Notes: a model not told the origin generated them from the sequence alone. Positions 16,134 through 26,394 are shown, numbered from the stretch's first letter. The stretch: 64,000 bases of DNA from Helicobacter magdeburgensis (GCF_000765825.2 NZ_JRPE02000008.1:1-64000), one strand, 5' to 3'. Made by a program: numbers and translations.

Positions 16134-18050
16134 TTATATGATATTCAAAGGATCAATCTCAATCTCGCAGAGATTTTCCGCTTGCAAACGCACATAATGC
16201 AAAAGCCCCAGCAATTCACGCGTAGAAGCACTTCGCACAAGCAACACAAAGCGATATTTATCATACAATCGCTCAAGCAACGCCTTAGAATCCCCCACAA
16301 TCTCCACCTGCCCCAATGGATACTCCTGCAATAAATTTCGCACTTTTGCTAGATTTTCTAACGCCTTTTTTTCACTTTTATCCATAAAAGTCAAAGTCGC
16401 TAACCGCATAAATGGCGGATAAATCTTAGGACGAGAGCTAAGCTCAAAATGTAAAAAATCTTCATAATCCCCCAAAAACCGCTCCAAAAACGCCCCATTT
16501 GCACTCTCAATCCACACTTCCCCATCATACTTCCGCCCGGCTCTCCCAGCGATTTGATATAGCAAACTTAATGCCCGCTCATTACAGCGATAATCCGCAC
16601 TTTTTAGCACATAGTCAATGCCTAGCACCACTGCCAAATTCACATTATGGTAATCGTGCCCCTTGCTTAGCATTTGTGTGCCAACAAGAATGTCAATCTC
16701 CCCGGCATTAAAGGCTTTTAGCGTATCTTTGAGCTTTTTATGCGTTGTGATATTATCCCTATCAAAAAGGGCGATTTTAGAATCCGCAAAAACTCTTTGT
16801 AAAAAATTAGCCACTTGTGCCGTGCCTATGCGAAAAGAGTTAAGATTTTCACTCCCACATTGCGGACAAGCCCTAGGGATAGCCTTGCTCCAATGGCAGT
16901 AATGACACATCAGTGCGTTTTTATCAAGGTGCAAAGACATATTGACCGAGCAAAATGCACATTCCACGCCACTGCCACAAGTTTGACACACAAGCATTTT
17001 GTAATGTGCGCGAGTGGGTAAAAATACAATCACTTGCTCTTTTTTCTCAAGCTTTTGGCGGATTTTTTCTATCATCTCTAGGGGGAGCAAGGCAGATTCT
17101 TCACCATTTGTAGATTCAGTATTTTGATTACTTGTTAGAATCTTAATATGCTTTTTAGAGCCAAAATACTGCCCTTTCAAACGATATAAACTCTTTTGCT
17201 TTGTAGCATAAAAGTAGCTTGACACACTCGGTGTAGCCGAGCCTAAAACAACTTTCATCTCACTTTGTTTTCCAAGATACAACGCTAAATCCCGCGTATT
17301 ATAATGTGGCACACTTTGGGATTTATACGCATCATCGTGTTCTTCATCTACAATCACTAGCCCAAGATTCATAACGGGCAAAAAAAACGCACTTCTAGCC
17401 CCAGCAATCACGCGTATATCGCCATTATGAAGCTTATCTAAAAACTTTTTCTTTTGTGCTTTTGTAATTTTGCTATGCCAAATCCCCACCATATCACCAA
17501 AGACTGCCTTCAAGCGAGATTCTATCTGTGGAGTTAGGGCAATCTCTGGCATAAGAAAAAGGGCGTTTTTATGCTGATTTAGCGTTTGAGCGATAAGATG
17601 AATGTAAATTTCTGTTTTCCCACTGCCTGTATCGCCAAAAAGCAGGGGATTTGTGTGTGTTTGTAAAAAATGCAAAGCGTCATTTTGTGCGAGATTGAGC
17701 TTCACTTGTGGGACAATATCCACTTTAGAATCTTCATTCCCCTTATCTTTTGTAACACACAAAGATTCGTCAAAAGGCGTGAAAAGCGAGTAAGAGAGAC
17801 TTAAACTCACGCAATAATACTGCATAATAAATTCAGCTAACATTTTTTGATGAGGCAGGAATCTTAAATGCGTTTTTTCTAGAATCTTGCATTCAAATGT
17901 GGGAGCGGGTGTAGATTCTAATACAACGCCCAAACACTCTTTATTTCGCACATTGATAGAGCATAGCTCATCTTTCACACATTGCGTTTCGCTGCCATAA
18001 GTCAAAATGGGGGATTTTAAGCCAAGTGGGGCGATAAGGTAATAATACAA
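16134..18050 (-). CDS. priA: Primosomal replication restart helicase PriA
   Basis: A 638-residue superfamily 2 helicase that reloads replisomes at stalled forks. Walker A is LLFGDTGSGKTEIYIHL, the DEEH box is VIVDEEHDDAYKS, and an insert with four zinc pairs follows (CQTCGSGVECAFC, then CHYCHWSKAIPRACPQC). Motif V/VI is DILVGTQMLSKGHDY and YQIAGRAGR. It is shorter than E. coli PriA but usual for Helicobacter. The start is TTG 18050, supported by AAAGGTGAAG immediately upstream; no ATG is nearby. Confidence 0.94.
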   Translation of the reverse strand: MYYYLIAPLGLKSPILTYGSETQCVKDELCSINVRNKECLGVVLESTPAPTFECKILEKTHLRFLPHQKMLAEFIMQYYCVSLSLSYSLFTPFDESLCVTKDKGNEDSKVDIVPQVKLNLAQNDALHFLQTHTNPLLFGDTGSGKTEIYIHLIAQTLNQHKNALFLMPEIALTPQIESRLKAVFGDMVGIWHSKITKAQKKKFLDKLHNGDIRVIAGARSAFFLPVMNLGLVIVDEEHDDAYKSQSVPHYNTRDLALYLGKQSEMKVVLGSATPSVSSYFYATKQKSLYRLKGQYFGSKKHIKILTSNQNTESTNGEESALLPLEMIEKIRQKLEKKEQVIVFLPTRAHYKMLVCQTCGSGVECAFCSVNMSLHLDKNALMCHYCHWSKAIPRACPQCGSENLNSFRIGTAQVANFLQRVFADSKIALFDRDNITTHKKLKDTLKAFNAGEIDILVGTQMLSKGHDYHNVNLAVVLGIDYVLKSADYRCNERALSLLYQIAGRAGRKYDGEVWIESANGAFLERFLGDYEDFLHFELSSRPKIYPPFMRLATLTFMDKSEKKALENLAKVRNLLQEYPLGQVEIVGDSKALLERLYDKYRFVLLVRSASTRELLGLLHYVRLQAENLCEIEIDPLNII

Positions 18051-18079
18051 ACTTCACCTTTAAGCTTAGGGACATATCA

Positions 18080-18346
18080 TTAAAGCATATTTCCCAATGC
18101 TTCAATTTGCACACTTTGTTGCGGAAGATTATCCGCACTTTCAAGGGATTTATACAAACTTTCAAGAGATTTGCAAATGAGAGCGTATTCTTGGGCTTTT
18201 GTAATGTAGAGTTTTAAAAGGGTGAGTGGCTCAACCTCTTGCATAAAAAGTGTCTTAAGCTCCGCTCTTACCTCATCGCATAATGGGTCAAGCGAGATTG
18301 TGTAGCGTTTGCCATTTAGGGCTATCTCTAGGCTTTCTTGCGCCAT
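18080..18346 (-). CDS. Small conserved-looking protein, possibly ZapA-like
   Basis: An 88-residue protein beginning [19 protein letters not shown], which faintly recalls the N-terminal strand of ZapA cell-division proteins, followed by a mostly helical stretch. The similarity is too weak to name the gene. Its start overlaps the stop of the upstream coiled-coil gene (TAATG), so the two are co-translated and may form a complex. A ZapA/ZapB-like pair would be an attractive but unproven reading. Confidence 0.6.
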   Translation of the reverse strand: MAQESLEIALNGKRYTISLDPLCDEVRAELKTLFMQEVEPLTLLKLYITKAQEYALICKSLESLYKSLESADNLPQQSVQIEALGNML

Positions 18347-18648
18347 TATAGCCCTTGGTTATTGTTTGAATCTAAAGATTCATCGCTAAAAAAGCTTGTT
18401 TGCTGATTTGCAGGGCTACTGCTTTCGCCGTGCAACCCCTCATCAATCTTTGCAAAAAGATCTTCAAAACCCCTATCTTTATTTGCAATCTCTTCGTAAA
18501 GATTTGAAATTTGCGTATCTTTTGCTTCATTTTGTGCCTTGAGTGAGGCAATCTCAAGCTGTAAAGATTCTATTTCTTGTCGTTGTGATGTGATTTTGGA
18601 GAGCATTTCTTCTATCTTTTGGGAGAGTTTTTCCATAACGCTACTCAT
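18346..18648 (-). CDS. Small coiled-coil protein
   Basis: A protein of about 100 residues with a long heptad-rich helix (about residues 5-60, [20 protein letters not shown] then [11 protein letters not shown]) and a Ser/Asn-rich tail ending SNNNQGL. The chosen start ATG 18648 follows AAAGGATTGG. It is divergent from uvrB and coupled to the 88-residue gene. The layout resembles ZapB or other short structural coiled coils, but no family assignment is safe. Confidence 0.65.
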   Translation of the reverse strand: MSSVMEKLSQKIEEMLSKITSQRQEIESLQLEIASLKAQNEAKDTQISNLYEEIANKDRGFEDLFAKIDEGLHGESSSPANQQTSFFSDESLDSNNNQGL

Positions 18649-18715
18649 TGCCAATCCTTTAATTGTGAAAATGAAGTATAATTCTAACACAAAAATTTCA
18701 AGGAGTGCGGAAAAA

Positions 18716-20701
18716 ATGGCAAAATTTATCCTAGAATCCCAATATACTCCAGCAGGAGATCAGCCCCAAGCCATTACAAAAATCACAGATTCTATTCTTA
18801 ATGGAGCGAAGTATTCCACACTTGTTGGCGTTACAGGCAGTGGGAAAACCTACACTATGGCAAATATCATTGCCAAGCTCAATCTCCCAACTCTCATTAT
18901 GACACATAATAAAACCCTAGCCGCCCAGCTTTATAGCGAGTTTAAGGGATTTTTTCCAAAAAACAAGGTAGAGTATTTCATCAGCCACTTTGATTATTAC
19001 CAGCCTGAAGCATATATCCCGCGCCGAGATTTGTTTATCGAAAAGGATTCAAGCATTAATGAAGACTTAGAACGATTGCGGCTTTCAGCCACGACTTCAC
19101 TTCTAGCCTATGATGATGTGATTGTTGTGGCTTCAGTGTCGGCAAACTATGGACTAGGCAATCCGCAAGAATATCTCACAATGATAGAAAAGCTAGAAGT
19201 GGGGCAGAGCTACACACAAAAAGCCTTGCTTTTAAAGCTCGTCAATATGGGCTATACGCGAAATGACAGCATTTTTGAACGAGGGAATTTCCGTGTAAAT
19301 GGCGAAGTGGTGGATATATTCCCTGCGTATAATGAAAATGAGTTTATCCGTATTGAGTTTTTTGGCGATGAGATTGAACGCATTGGGGCTTTTGATGCGT
19401 TGGAAAGGCAGAATCTAGCGTGGCTAGAGAGCTTTGTGCTGTATGCGGCAAATCAATTTATCGTAAGTGAAAAGCGATTGCAACTTGCCCTGCAAAATAT
19501 AGAATCTGAACTTGAAATGCGTTTGCAAGAATTTGAGCTAGAAAATAAGCAAATAGAATATCAGCGTTTAAAAGGACGCACGGAATTTGATTTAGAGATG
19601 ATTAGAGAATCTGGAATCTGCAAGGGGATTGAAAACTACGCTAGACATCTCACAGGCAAAGCCCCGGGCGAGACGCCTTATTCCTTGCTAGATTATTTTG
19701 AGCAAAAGGGGAAGCCATATTTGATTATCGTTGATGAATCTCACGTGAGCCTGCCACAATTTGGTGGAATGTATGCAGGGGATAGAAGCCGCAAGGAAGT
19801 GCTTGTGGAATATGGCTTTAGGCTGCCTAGTGCGTTAGACAATCGCCCTTTGCGTTTTGATGAGTTTATCAATAAAGCCCCGCATTTTCTCTTTGTCTCT
19901 GCTACGCCTGCAAAACTAGAGCTAGAGCTTAGTCAAAACCATATAGCTGAACAGATTATCCGCCCAACAGGGCTTTTAGACCCGCTGTATGAAGTGCGAG
20001 ATTCTGATAATCAGGTGCTTGATTTGTATGATGAGATAAAACTAAGGGTGGAAAATAATGAACGAGTGCTTATCACAACGCTGACTAAAAAAATGGCAGA
20101 AGAGTTAAGCAAATATTATGGGGAGCTTGGAATCAAGGTGCGATATATGCATAGTGATATTGACGCCATTGAGCGAAATCACCTTATCCGCTCACTGCGA
20201 TTAGGGGAATTTGATGTGCTGATTGGCATTAACCTTTTGCGTGAGGGGCTAGACTTGCCCGAAGTTAGCCTTATAGCGATAATGGATGCGGATAAGGAAG
20301 GATTCTTACGCAGTGAGACAAGCCTTATCCAAACAATGGGAAGGGCGGCTAGGAATGTCAATGGCAAGGTGATTTTATATGCTAAAAAAGTTACAGGCTC
20401 TATGCAAAGGGCGTTTGATATTACAGACTATCGCCGAGCTAAGCAAGAGGCGTTTAACAAGGAGCATAATATTACGCCAAAGTCCGTGCAAAGGGGGCTT
20501 GAAAGTGAGCTAAAAATAGAATCTAGTGGCTTATCACGGCTCTATGAGAATGGGAGCAAAGGAAGTAAAAAGATCCCAAAATCAGAGCGAGATTCAATCA
20601 TTAAAGACTTAACGCTTAAAATGCAGCAAGCCGCTAAGGTATTGGAGTTTGAAGAAGCCGCCAGAATCCGCGATGAGATAGCTAAAATCCGCAAGATGTA
20701 A
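18716..20701 (+). CDS. uvrB: Excinuclease ABC subunit UvrB
   Basis: UvrB verifies DNA damage and hands it to UvrC in nucleotide excision repair. The 661-residue product starts [20 protein letters not shown]. Walker A is [14 protein letters not shown], the damage-probing beta-hairpin region holds [12 protein letters not shown], the helicase motifs include [19 protein letters not shown] and QTMGRAARN, and the C-terminal UVR domain is [15 protein letters not shown] chose ATG 18716, preceded by AAGGAG (18700-18705); the frame is open 59 codons further upstream but across the divergent promoter. Confidence 0.97.
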   Translation: MAKFILESQYTPAGDQPQAITKITDSILNGAKYSTLVGVTGSGKTYTMANIIAKLNLPTLIMTHNKTLAAQLYSEFKGFFPKNKVEYFISHFDYYQPEAYIPRRDLFIEKDSSINEDLERLRLSATTSLLAYDDVIVVASVSANYGLGNPQEYLTMIEKLEVGQSYTQKALLLKLVNMGYTRNDSIFERGNFRVNGEVVDIFPAYNENEFIRIEFFGDEIERIGAFDALERQNLAWLESFVLYAANQFIVSEKRLQLALQNIESELEMRLQEFELENKQIEYQRLKGRTEFDLEMIRESGICKGIENYARHLTGKAPGETPYSLLDYFEQKGKPYLIIVDESHVSLPQFGGMYAGDRSRKEVLVEYGFRLPSALDNRPLRFDEFINKAPHFLFVSATPAKLELELSQNHIAEQIIRPTGLLDPLYEVRDSDNQVLDLYDEIKLRVENNERVLITTLTKKMAEELSKYYGELGIKVRYMHSDIDAIERNHLIRSLRLGEFDVLIGINLLREGLDLPEVSLIAIMDADKEGFLRSETSLIQTMGRAARNVNGKVILYAKKVTGSMQRAFDITDYRRAKQEAFNKEHNITPKSVQRGLESELKIESSGLSRLYENGSKGSKKIPKSERDSIIKDLTLKMQQAAKVLEFEEAARIRDEIAKIRKM

Positions 20702-20726
20702 AAGCTTGAATTTTAAAGAAGCTTTT
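20700..20726 (+). terminator. uvrB terminator-like hairpin
   Basis: AAAAGCTT (20700-20707) pairs with AAGCTTTT (20719-20726) directly at the uvrB stop codon. The T-run is short, so efficiency is uncertain. Confidence 0.4.
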
Positions 20727-20779
20727 CTACCCTTCACCCTACAAAATACTGCAATTTTGTAGCAAAATGATACAAATTG

Positions 20780-20832
20780 AAAAAAAAAACGCCCTTTGTT
20801 TTTATGGGCTTATATCTGCATTTGTCTATAAT
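20780..20832 (+). promoter_or_regulatory. Promoter region of the small membrane protein with upstream A10 tract
   Basis: TATAAT at 20827-20832 forms an extended -10. An A10 homopolymer (20780-20789) lies about 38 bases upstream. It could act as an UP-like element, and length changes might tune expression. Confidence 0.4.
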
Positions 20833-20878
20833 GCGATGTCTTGTATAACAAGGACAAATTACATTTTAAGGAGAAACA

Positions 20879-21133
20879 ATGTTTCATTTTACAATATCCG
20901 TGGGAAATTTTATCGTCAAACTATGTTATGTGCTAAGTCTTGTTGGTGCTGTAATTTATGGTATAGGTTTAATGTCTATCGGTGATATTCTAGTAGGCTT
21001 GATAGGTATTGTCGCCGGAATACTACTAGTTATCTTAGCTTTTTATCTGCTTTTCATCATTATTGACATTCGCCAACAGCTTGTCAATCTTAACGCCAAA
21101 CTTGATAAGAAGGAAAACAAGGAAAATCTCTAA
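20879..21133 (+). CDS. Small two-helix membrane protein of unknown function
   Basis: An 84-residue protein with AAGGAGAAAC directly before ATG 20879 and a good promoter, so it is very likely expressed. Two hydrophobic segments (about 10-35 and 38-62) rich in Ile, Gly and Val precede a charged tail (DIRQQLVNLNAKLDKKENKENL) with a short heptad pattern. The tail is probably cytoplasmic and could oligomerise. I know of no family; membrane DUFs of this size are common. Confidence 0.7.
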   Translation: MFHFTISVGNFIVKLCYVLSLVGAVIYGIGLMSIGDILVGLIGIVAGILLVILAFYLLFIIIDIRQQLVNLNAKLDKKENKENL

Positions 21134-21167
21134 AGCTCCCATTTTTTAAAAGAGCTTTTAGAATCTG

Positions 21168-21190
21168 CAATCCACCTTTAAAGTGGATTG
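21168..21190. terminator. Bidirectional terminator hairpin
   Basis: CAATCCAC (21168-21175) and GTGGATTG (21183-21190) form a perfect 8-bp stem between the convergent small membrane gene and actP. Confidence 0.6.
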
Positions 21191-21200
21191 TATTGTAAAG

Positions 21201-22859
21201 TTAATGAGCTACCGCTTCACTTGCACCCACACCGCTTTGAGCGCGGAAGTCTTGAGATTCAAAGCCACTTCTATCAATCTCCGCTCGTTTAGAGCCATCA
21301 AGCTTAGAGATAATAAAAATTGCTATAAAAGTCAAAGGCATTGTAAAAATTGCCGGATGATCATAAGGGAAAATAGCCACTTCAAAGCCAAAGCTTTTTA
21401 CCCAAATGCTAGGACTTAAAACAACAAGTGTCAGCACTACAACAAGCCCTATAAGCCCACCCCAAAACGCACCTTTAGTTGTAAGATTCTTCCAATAGAT
21501 TGAAAGCAACAAAATAGGGAAATTCACACTCGCTGCAATCGCAAATGCAAGTCCCACCATAAAGGCGATATTTTGCTTTTCAAACAAGAATCCTAGTGCG
21601 ATAGCTAAAACCCCTAAGAATATAGTCGCACCTTTTGTTACTCTCATCTCTAATTTAGGGTCGCATTTGCCATCTTTGCAGACATTCACAAACAAGTCGT
21701 GGCTTATAGCCCCAGCCCCAGAAATCGCAAGACCCGAGACTACCGCTAAAATCGTAGCAAATGCCACCGCTGAAATAAAGCCTAAAAAGACATTGCCACC
21801 AAGCACTTCTGCTAGGCTAATTGCCACCATATTTGCCACACCGCTATATGAGCCATCAGGCTTTGTAAATTCAGGATTCCCATAAAGCAAAGCAATCGCA
21901 CCAAAGCCTATGATAAAGGTAAGGATATAAAAATACCCAATAAGCCCTGTGGCGTAGAATACTGACTTTCTAGCTTCTTTCGCATCTTTCACTGTGAAAA
22001 ATCGCATTAAAATATGTGGCAATCCTGCTGTCCCAAACATCAAAGCAAGTCCAAGTGAAAGGGCGGAAATCGTATCTGGTAGAAATGCACCCGGCGACAT
22101 AATCGCTTCACCTTTTGGATGATGAGAAATAGCTTGTGAAAAATAATAAGTAAGATCAAACTTTGTCAAATACAGCACCATAATCGCCATAAAACTAGCC
22201 CCTGCCAAAAGCAGCACAGCCTTGATGATTTGCACCCAAGTTGTCGCGTGCATTCCACCAAAGACAACATAACAAATCATCAAAATCCCAACTAGAATCA
22301 CCGCAACGCCATAAGGAAGTCCAAAAAGCACTTGTATCAACTGCCCAGCTCCAACCATTTGTGCGATAAGATAAAACACAATCACACTTAATGCTGAAAT
22401 GGCAGAGATAACGCGAATAGGCTTTGCATCAAGGCGATATGCGGTAATATCAGCGAAGGTAAATTTCCCAAGATTGCGGAACTTTTCAGCGATTAGAAAC
22501 AATATAATAGGCCACCCAACCAAGAATCCAATGGAGTAGATTAGCCCATCAAATCCATTTGTAAAAACTAACGCTGTAATACCTAAAAAACTCGCCGCAC
22601 TCATATAATCCCCAGCGATCGCAATACCATTTTGCGCCCCTGTGATATTGCCACCAGCAGTGTAGAATCCACTCGCGGACTGACTTTTTTTGTTTGAAAG
22701 ATAAGTGATAAATAATGTCGCTAACACAAAAGCTAGAAACATACCGATAGCAACCGGATTCACATCTGCCTTTGCACCACCTGTATCAAAAGCCGCACCA
22801 AATGCAGAGCCACCTGCTAATAAGCCTAACCCTGCGACCAAAAGTTTTGTGTTTTTCAT
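21201..22859 (-). CDS. actP: Acetate permease ActP (sodium:solute symporter family)
   Basis: A 552-residue SSS-family transporter with about 13 membrane helices. The N-terminal signature [33 protein letters not shown] (about 60-92) and [14 protein letters not shown] match cation/acetate symporters. The downstream motif [26 protein letters not shown] is also characteristic. It overlaps the DUF485 gene (ATGA), the standard pairing for ActP. It imports acetate and other short carboxylates, possibly scavenging host-gut metabolites. A signal-like N-terminus ([15 protein letters not shown]) is usual for this family. Confidence 0.9.
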   Translation of the reverse strand: MKNTKLLVAGLGLLAGGSAFGAAFDTGGAKADVNPVAIGMFLAFVLATLFITYLSNKKSQSASGFYTAGGNITGAQNGIAIAGDYMSAASFLGITALVFTNGFDGLIYSIGFLVGWPIILFLIAEKFRNLGKFTFADITAYRLDAKPIRVISAISALSVIVFYLIAQMVGAGQLIQVLFGLPYGVAVILVGILMICYVVFGGMHATTWVQIIKAVLLLAGASFMAIMVLYLTKFDLTYYFSQAISHHPKGEAIMSPGAFLPDTISALSLGLALMFGTAGLPHILMRFFTVKDAKEARKSVFYATGLIGYFYILTFIIGFGAIALLYGNPEFTKPDGSYSGVANMVAISLAEVLGGNVFLGFISAVAFATILAVVSGLAISGAGAISHDLFVNVCKDGKCDPKLEMRVTKGATIFLGVLAIALGFLFEKQNIAFMVGLAFAIAASVNFPILLLSIYWKNLTTKGAFWGGLIGLVVVLTLVVLSPSIWVKSFGFEVAIFPYDHPAIFTMPLTFIAIFIISKLDGSKRAEIDRSGFESQDFRAQSGVGASEAVAH

Positions 22860-23245
22860 TCTCCACCTCCATTTGCTATGCTAGATTCTGTAAAATTTTT
22901 ATAATCAATCTCGCCATTTTGAAGAGGCTTTATCACATCACTTTCTTCTAACTCACGCAAAATCTCATCTTGATCTTTATCAAAATATGAATTTGCCAAA
23001 AAAGTGTAAAGCCCTGTCGCTACAACAGACAAAACAATCAAAAAGACTCCTACAATAATTCCAAGCGTAATTGAGCTAGGTCCCAAACGATAACCAAGCA
23101 CTTCAGGAGCAAGCCCTACACCCAGAATAAAAATATAATAACAAACGAGTATTACCAATGAAAGCACTAGAGAAATTTTGTTTCGTTTAGAAACAAAATT
23201 CTTGAATCCAATAAGGGCTTTTAGCTGATTTTGAGATAGTTTCAT
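22856..23245 (-). CDS. DUF485 membrane protein, ActP partner
   Basis: A 129-residue protein with two membrane helices (about 24-46 and 60-82) and the DUF485 pattern [22 protein letters not shown] then [36 protein letters not shown]. Such proteins (YjcH in E. coli) are encoded just before acetate permease; their role is probably assembly or regulation of the symporter. The acidic tail is longer than in YjcH. The gene overlaps actP by four bases. Confidence 0.82.
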   Translation of the reverse strand: MKLSQNQLKALIGFKNFVSKRNKISLVLSLVILVCYYIFILGVGLAPEVLGYRLGPSSITLGIIVGVFLIVLSVVATGLYTFLANSYFDKDQDEILRELEESDVIKPLQNGEIDYKNFTESSIANGGGE

Positions 23246-23554
23246 AACTCTCCTCCTTTTTGTGTATTTTTGTATATTTATGCCACTTACATAGATAATA
23301 AAAGTAACATACTCCTATGCTACAATAAAATATATGTAACTAAAAGTAATTTATACCAACTCATTTTTAAATGGTAAAAAAGTAACACGACGCTATATTT
23401 TAATATATTTTTAAGCTAGAATTATAAAATTAACTTGAAACAAAAAGTACCATACATATGCGGAATCTCAAACGAATTTAAAAAGAATCTTTGAAGAAAG
23501 AGAAAGTCTCTAAGCCCACACAAAAAGGGCTTAGAGAAATAAGCAAAAAAAGGA
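23246..23554. promoter_or_regulatory. actP upstream region with repeated AAAAGTA elements
   Basis: A 309-base gene-free stretch. Four copies of AAAAGTA followed by A or C begin at 23300, 23342, 23378 and 23443 in the same orientation. They lie upstream of the DUF485-actP operon, which reads on the other strand, so relative to actP each is a TTACTTTT-type element. Such an array suggests sites for an activator or response regulator. The distal part holds the ahpC terminator hairpin. Confidence 0.45.
23507..23537 (-). terminator. ahpC terminator hairpin
   Basis: TCTCTAAGCCC (23507-23517) and GGGCTTAGAGA (23527-23537) make a perfect 11-bp stem with a 9-base loop, 18 bases past the ahpC stop. The following T-run is interrupted (ACTTTCTCTTTC). 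Confidence 0.65.
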
Positions 23555-24151
23555 TTAAAGCTTGTTAGCGTGTTTGCTTAGGTAGTCTGCCACACCTTGA
23601 GCGTTAGCTTTCATACCTTCATCGCCTTTATTCCAGCCTGCTGGGCATACTTCGCCGTGTTCTTCAACAAATAGCATAGCATCAACCATACGAATCATTT
23701 CATCAACATTGCGTCCAAGTGGCAAATCATTAATCACAGCGTGGCGAACAACTTTATTTTTATCAATCAAAAAGCTTCCACGAAGTGCAACCGCACCATT
23801 AAACAACACATCATAATCGCGTGAGATTTGCTTTGTCAAATCTGATACCATAGGGAAGCTCACTGCACCAATCCCACCTTCATTGACAGGCACATTTCTC
23901 CACGCAAAATGCACTTCTTTAGAATCAATAGAAACACCAATCACGCTTACACCACGCTCCGCAAAGTCTTTCACGCGTTTATCAAATGCAATAATCTCGC
24001 TTGGACATACAAATGTAAAATCCTTTGGCCAGAAAAACACTACTGCACCATTTTTGCCAATATTGCTATACAAATTGAAGTTATCTTCAAATGTCCCATC
24101 TGCCTTAATTGCCTCAGCCGTAAAATCCGGTGCTGGTTTTGTAACTAACAT
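23555..24151 (-). CDS. ahpC: 2-Cys peroxiredoxin AhpC/TsaA
   Basis: A typical 2-Cys peroxiredoxin of 198 residues that reduces hydrogen peroxide, organic peroxides and peroxynitrite. The peroxidatic Cys49 is in FTFVCPSEIIAF and the resolving Cys169 in HGEVCPAGW. The active-site Pro/Thr/Arg context is intact. No AhpF-type reductase is nearby; Helicobacter enzymes use thioredoxin. The ribosome site AAGGAG is clear. A perfect inverted repeat (24175-24194) lies in the leader and could bind a Fur or PerR-type repressor. Confidence 0.96.
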   Translation of the reverse strand: MLVTKPAPDFTAEAIKADGTFEDNFNLYSNIGKNGAVVFFWPKDFTFVCPSEIIAFDKRVKDFAERGVSVIGVSIDSKEVHFAWRNVPVNEGGIGAVSFPMVSDLTKQISRDYDVLFNGAVALRGSFLIDKNKVVRHAVINDLPLGRNVDEMIRMVDAMLFVEEHGEVCPAGWNKGDEGMKANAQGVADYLSKHANKL

Positions 24152-24174
24152 ATCAAACTCCTTAAGAAAAATAT

Positions 24175-24194
24175 TGATAATAAATCTATTATCA
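24175..24194. promoter_or_regulatory. Inverted repeat upstream of ahpC, possible Fur/PerR-family operator
   Basis: TGATAATA (24175-24182), spacer AATC, TATTATCA (24187-24194): perfect 8-bp arms, AT-rich, resembling Fur-family boxes, 24 bases upstream of the ahpC start. Regulation by PerR/Fur is known for ahpC in related bacteria; here it is inference. Confidence 0.5.
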
Positions 24195-24324
24195 TAGGCA
24201 TAATTGTATTTTATGCAGGTAACTCAATCCTAAATGATAATTTATTTCTTTTAGATTCTTTTATTTTTCATAGAAATAAGCACCCTACAAAGAGAATCTA
24301 GCCCATAAAAACTCTTTTATACTT

Positions 24325-26394
24325 CTAAAAATAAATCCTAACCTTCGCCCAGTAGCTCCTGCCCGGCTCGTAGATTCTATTTGTTGGGGCTATGTCGCCT
24401 ATGCCTACGCCATTTTTAGAGAGATGATAGGCATAAAGCGTATTTGTGAGATTATCCACACCAGCAAGTAACATAAAATATTTGCGTTTATAGCCACCAT
24501 AAAGATTAAGCGTTACAAAGCCTTGTGTCTTACCCAAATCTTTACCAACTACATTGCCATATTCAAGCATATAGCGGTGCTGTGCCGCATTAGCAATCAT
24601 ATCCAAACGCAAGAGCCACCCACCATTATCATAAAAAGCTGAAAGTTGCCCTTGCAATGGTGGGATTTGTGGCAGTGGTGAGTTAGCCTTGAATCCTGCT
24701 ACATTTTTTAGATTCTCTGCGTAAGTATAAGCAAGCGATCCATAAAAATGCAAACTTTTCCACGCGATATATTCCGCCTCAAGCTCCCCACCACCCAAAA
24801 ACGCATTTGTATTAAACGCACTAGTCTTATCTTTTTTATTCTCATCTTTTCCATAATGCAACATAATATAATCCGCAATATGCGACATAAATGCCGAAGC
24901 CTTAGCATTAAAGCTATCCACTTGATACACAAGCCCCATATCAAGCTGCGAATTTGTCTCTGGCTTTAGCTCCATACCCCCACCCTTGCTCCGCTCCCAA
25001 AAGTCCGCACCCCTTTGGGCTACACCCACGCCACTATATAATGTCAGCGTATCAAAATACTTCTCATACCGCAAAAAACCGCTACCAAGGTGATTTTGCA
25101 TCTCTTTATCTGTGCTGTGTTGCAAGGTGGAGAGCGTATCATATCTCGCTCCAAAGGCTATGCTATGGCTAGATTCAGGCATATACTGCCCTTGTGCGAA
25201 AATACCCAGCGTTTGAAAGGTAAAGTTTGGCTTGTAAGCTTGATTTAAAACCGCATTTGCCTCATTCTTGCTTGGGCTGTCTTTTAACATACGCGAAGCG
25301 TGGAAGTCGTGGTTATAGTTCCCACCTACATAGAGTTCCCACGCATTTCCAAAGTAAAATTTTCCCTCCACTCTCCCACCGGTATTTGTGCGTTTAGGGT
25401 TGCTGACATTATATTTATTATCCATAACTTGCCGATATGAAAAATTATCCATAATATGATCAATCTCATTCCGCCACAGCCGCACTTCAAGACTATCAAA
25501 AGTATCGCTAATGTGTTGTTTATACGTAAGATTATATGAGATTCTATCAAATGTCCTAGCATCCATTGCCCTATCAGCATACGAAGCATTTCCACGCCCC
25601 AAATCAATATCTAACTCCAAGGCTGTATTTTGTGTAGGTGTGAGTGTGCCTATAAGGCTTACAGATTCTCTATTGTAGGCAGAATGCACCACCTTATTAT
25701 CCCCAGAGCGATAGTCCCTAGATTCATAATGCGAGTAGATTGCTTGAATCGAGCCATATTTGCCCCCAGCCAACACATTTGCATTTGCATCAAATCTTCC
25801 AAAGCTCCCATACAACGCACTGCCATCAAAAGCAAATTGCGATTTACTAAGCCGCAAAATATCACGATCAAATAGCACCCCACCGCCAATCAATGCCCCA
25901 TACCGCACATCTTGAGGACCCTTTAAAATGCTAATACGATTGTAATTTTCAGGAAAAATATAGGTAATAGTCGTATCCATTCTCCCACCACACGCACCGC
26001 TTAGATTCCCACCATTAAGAAAAATAGGCAGTCTTGAAGCACTTTGAGCGCGAAAAGCGATTTCACTGCCACCACCACCCTTGCGTGTCATTGAAAAAGC
26101 TGGAATTTGCAACATAGACTTTGCCACATCACCACTATGTAAAGGCGTATCCCTGCCTTGCCAAGAAAGATGAGTGGGATTTTGCAATACATCTCTTTGC
26201 AAAGCAACCACAACCGAAGGAGGCAGTTTTCTCTCTCTAGCAGAATAAGCTTTAGAATCTTGCAAAGTATGAGATGAATCCGCGTGAGCTTGAGTAGCAG
26301 GCAAGGGATTCTCGCTGATTAGAGTGTCTGCATAGCCCACACTTAGCATATTTACACAAATGCAGACTTGCCAAAAATGCCTTTTCACACTCAT
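24325..26394 (-). CDS. TonB-dependent outer-membrane receptor, copper-receptor (OprC/NosA) type
   Basis: A 689-residue outer-membrane receptor. A signal peptide (about MSVKRHFWQVCICVNMLSVG) is followed by the plug domain with GGGGSEIAFRAQSASRLPIFLNGG and CGGRMDTTITYIFPENYNRI then LKGPQDVRYG, and a 22-strand-type barrel ending RSYWAKVRIYF. The GGRMDTTxTYIFPE segment is, as I recall, characteristic of TonB-dependent copper receptors. The start at ATG 26394 (site GGGGTGGAGA) is preferred over 26415. It would be powered by TonB-ExbBD at 10.6-12.1 kb. Confidence 0.8.
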   Translation of the reverse strand: MSVKRHFWQVCICVNMLSVGYADTLISENPLPATQAHADSSHTLQDSKAYSARERKLPPSVVVALQRDVLQNPTHLSWQGRDTPLHSGDVAKSMLQIPAFSMTRKGGGGSEIAFRAQSASRLPIFLNGGNLSGACGGRMDTTITYIFPENYNRISILKGPQDVRYGALIGGGVLFDRDILRLSKSQFAFDGSALYGSFGRFDANANVLAGGKYGSIQAIYSHYESRDYRSGDNKVVHSAYNRESVSLIGTLTPTQNTALELDIDLGRGNASYADRAMDARTFDRISYNLTYKQHISDTFDSLEVRLWRNEIDHIMDNFSYRQVMDNKYNVSNPKRTNTGGRVEGKFYFGNAWELYVGGNYNHDFHASRMLKDSPSKNEANAVLNQAYKPNFTFQTLGIFAQGQYMPESSHSIAFGARYDTLSTLQHSTDKEMQNHLGSGFLRYEKYFDTLTLYSGVGVAQRGADFWERSKGGGMELKPETNSQLDMGLVYQVDSFNAKASAFMSHIADYIMLHYGKDENKKDKTSAFNTNAFLGGGELEAEYIAWKSLHFYGSLAYTYAENLKNVAGFKANSPLPQIPPLQGQLSAFYDNGGWLLRLDMIANAAQHRYMLEYGNVVGKDLGKTQGFVTLNLYGGYKRKYFMLLAGVDNLTNTLYAYHLSKNGVGIGDIAPTNRIYEPGRSYWAKVRIYF

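Noticed and set aside
18539-18715. 59-codon N-terminal extension of UvrB
   Set aside because: UvrB normally starts at the MAKFxL-type segment, AAGGAG precedes ATG 18716, and the extension would run through the divergent coiled-coil gene and promoter.
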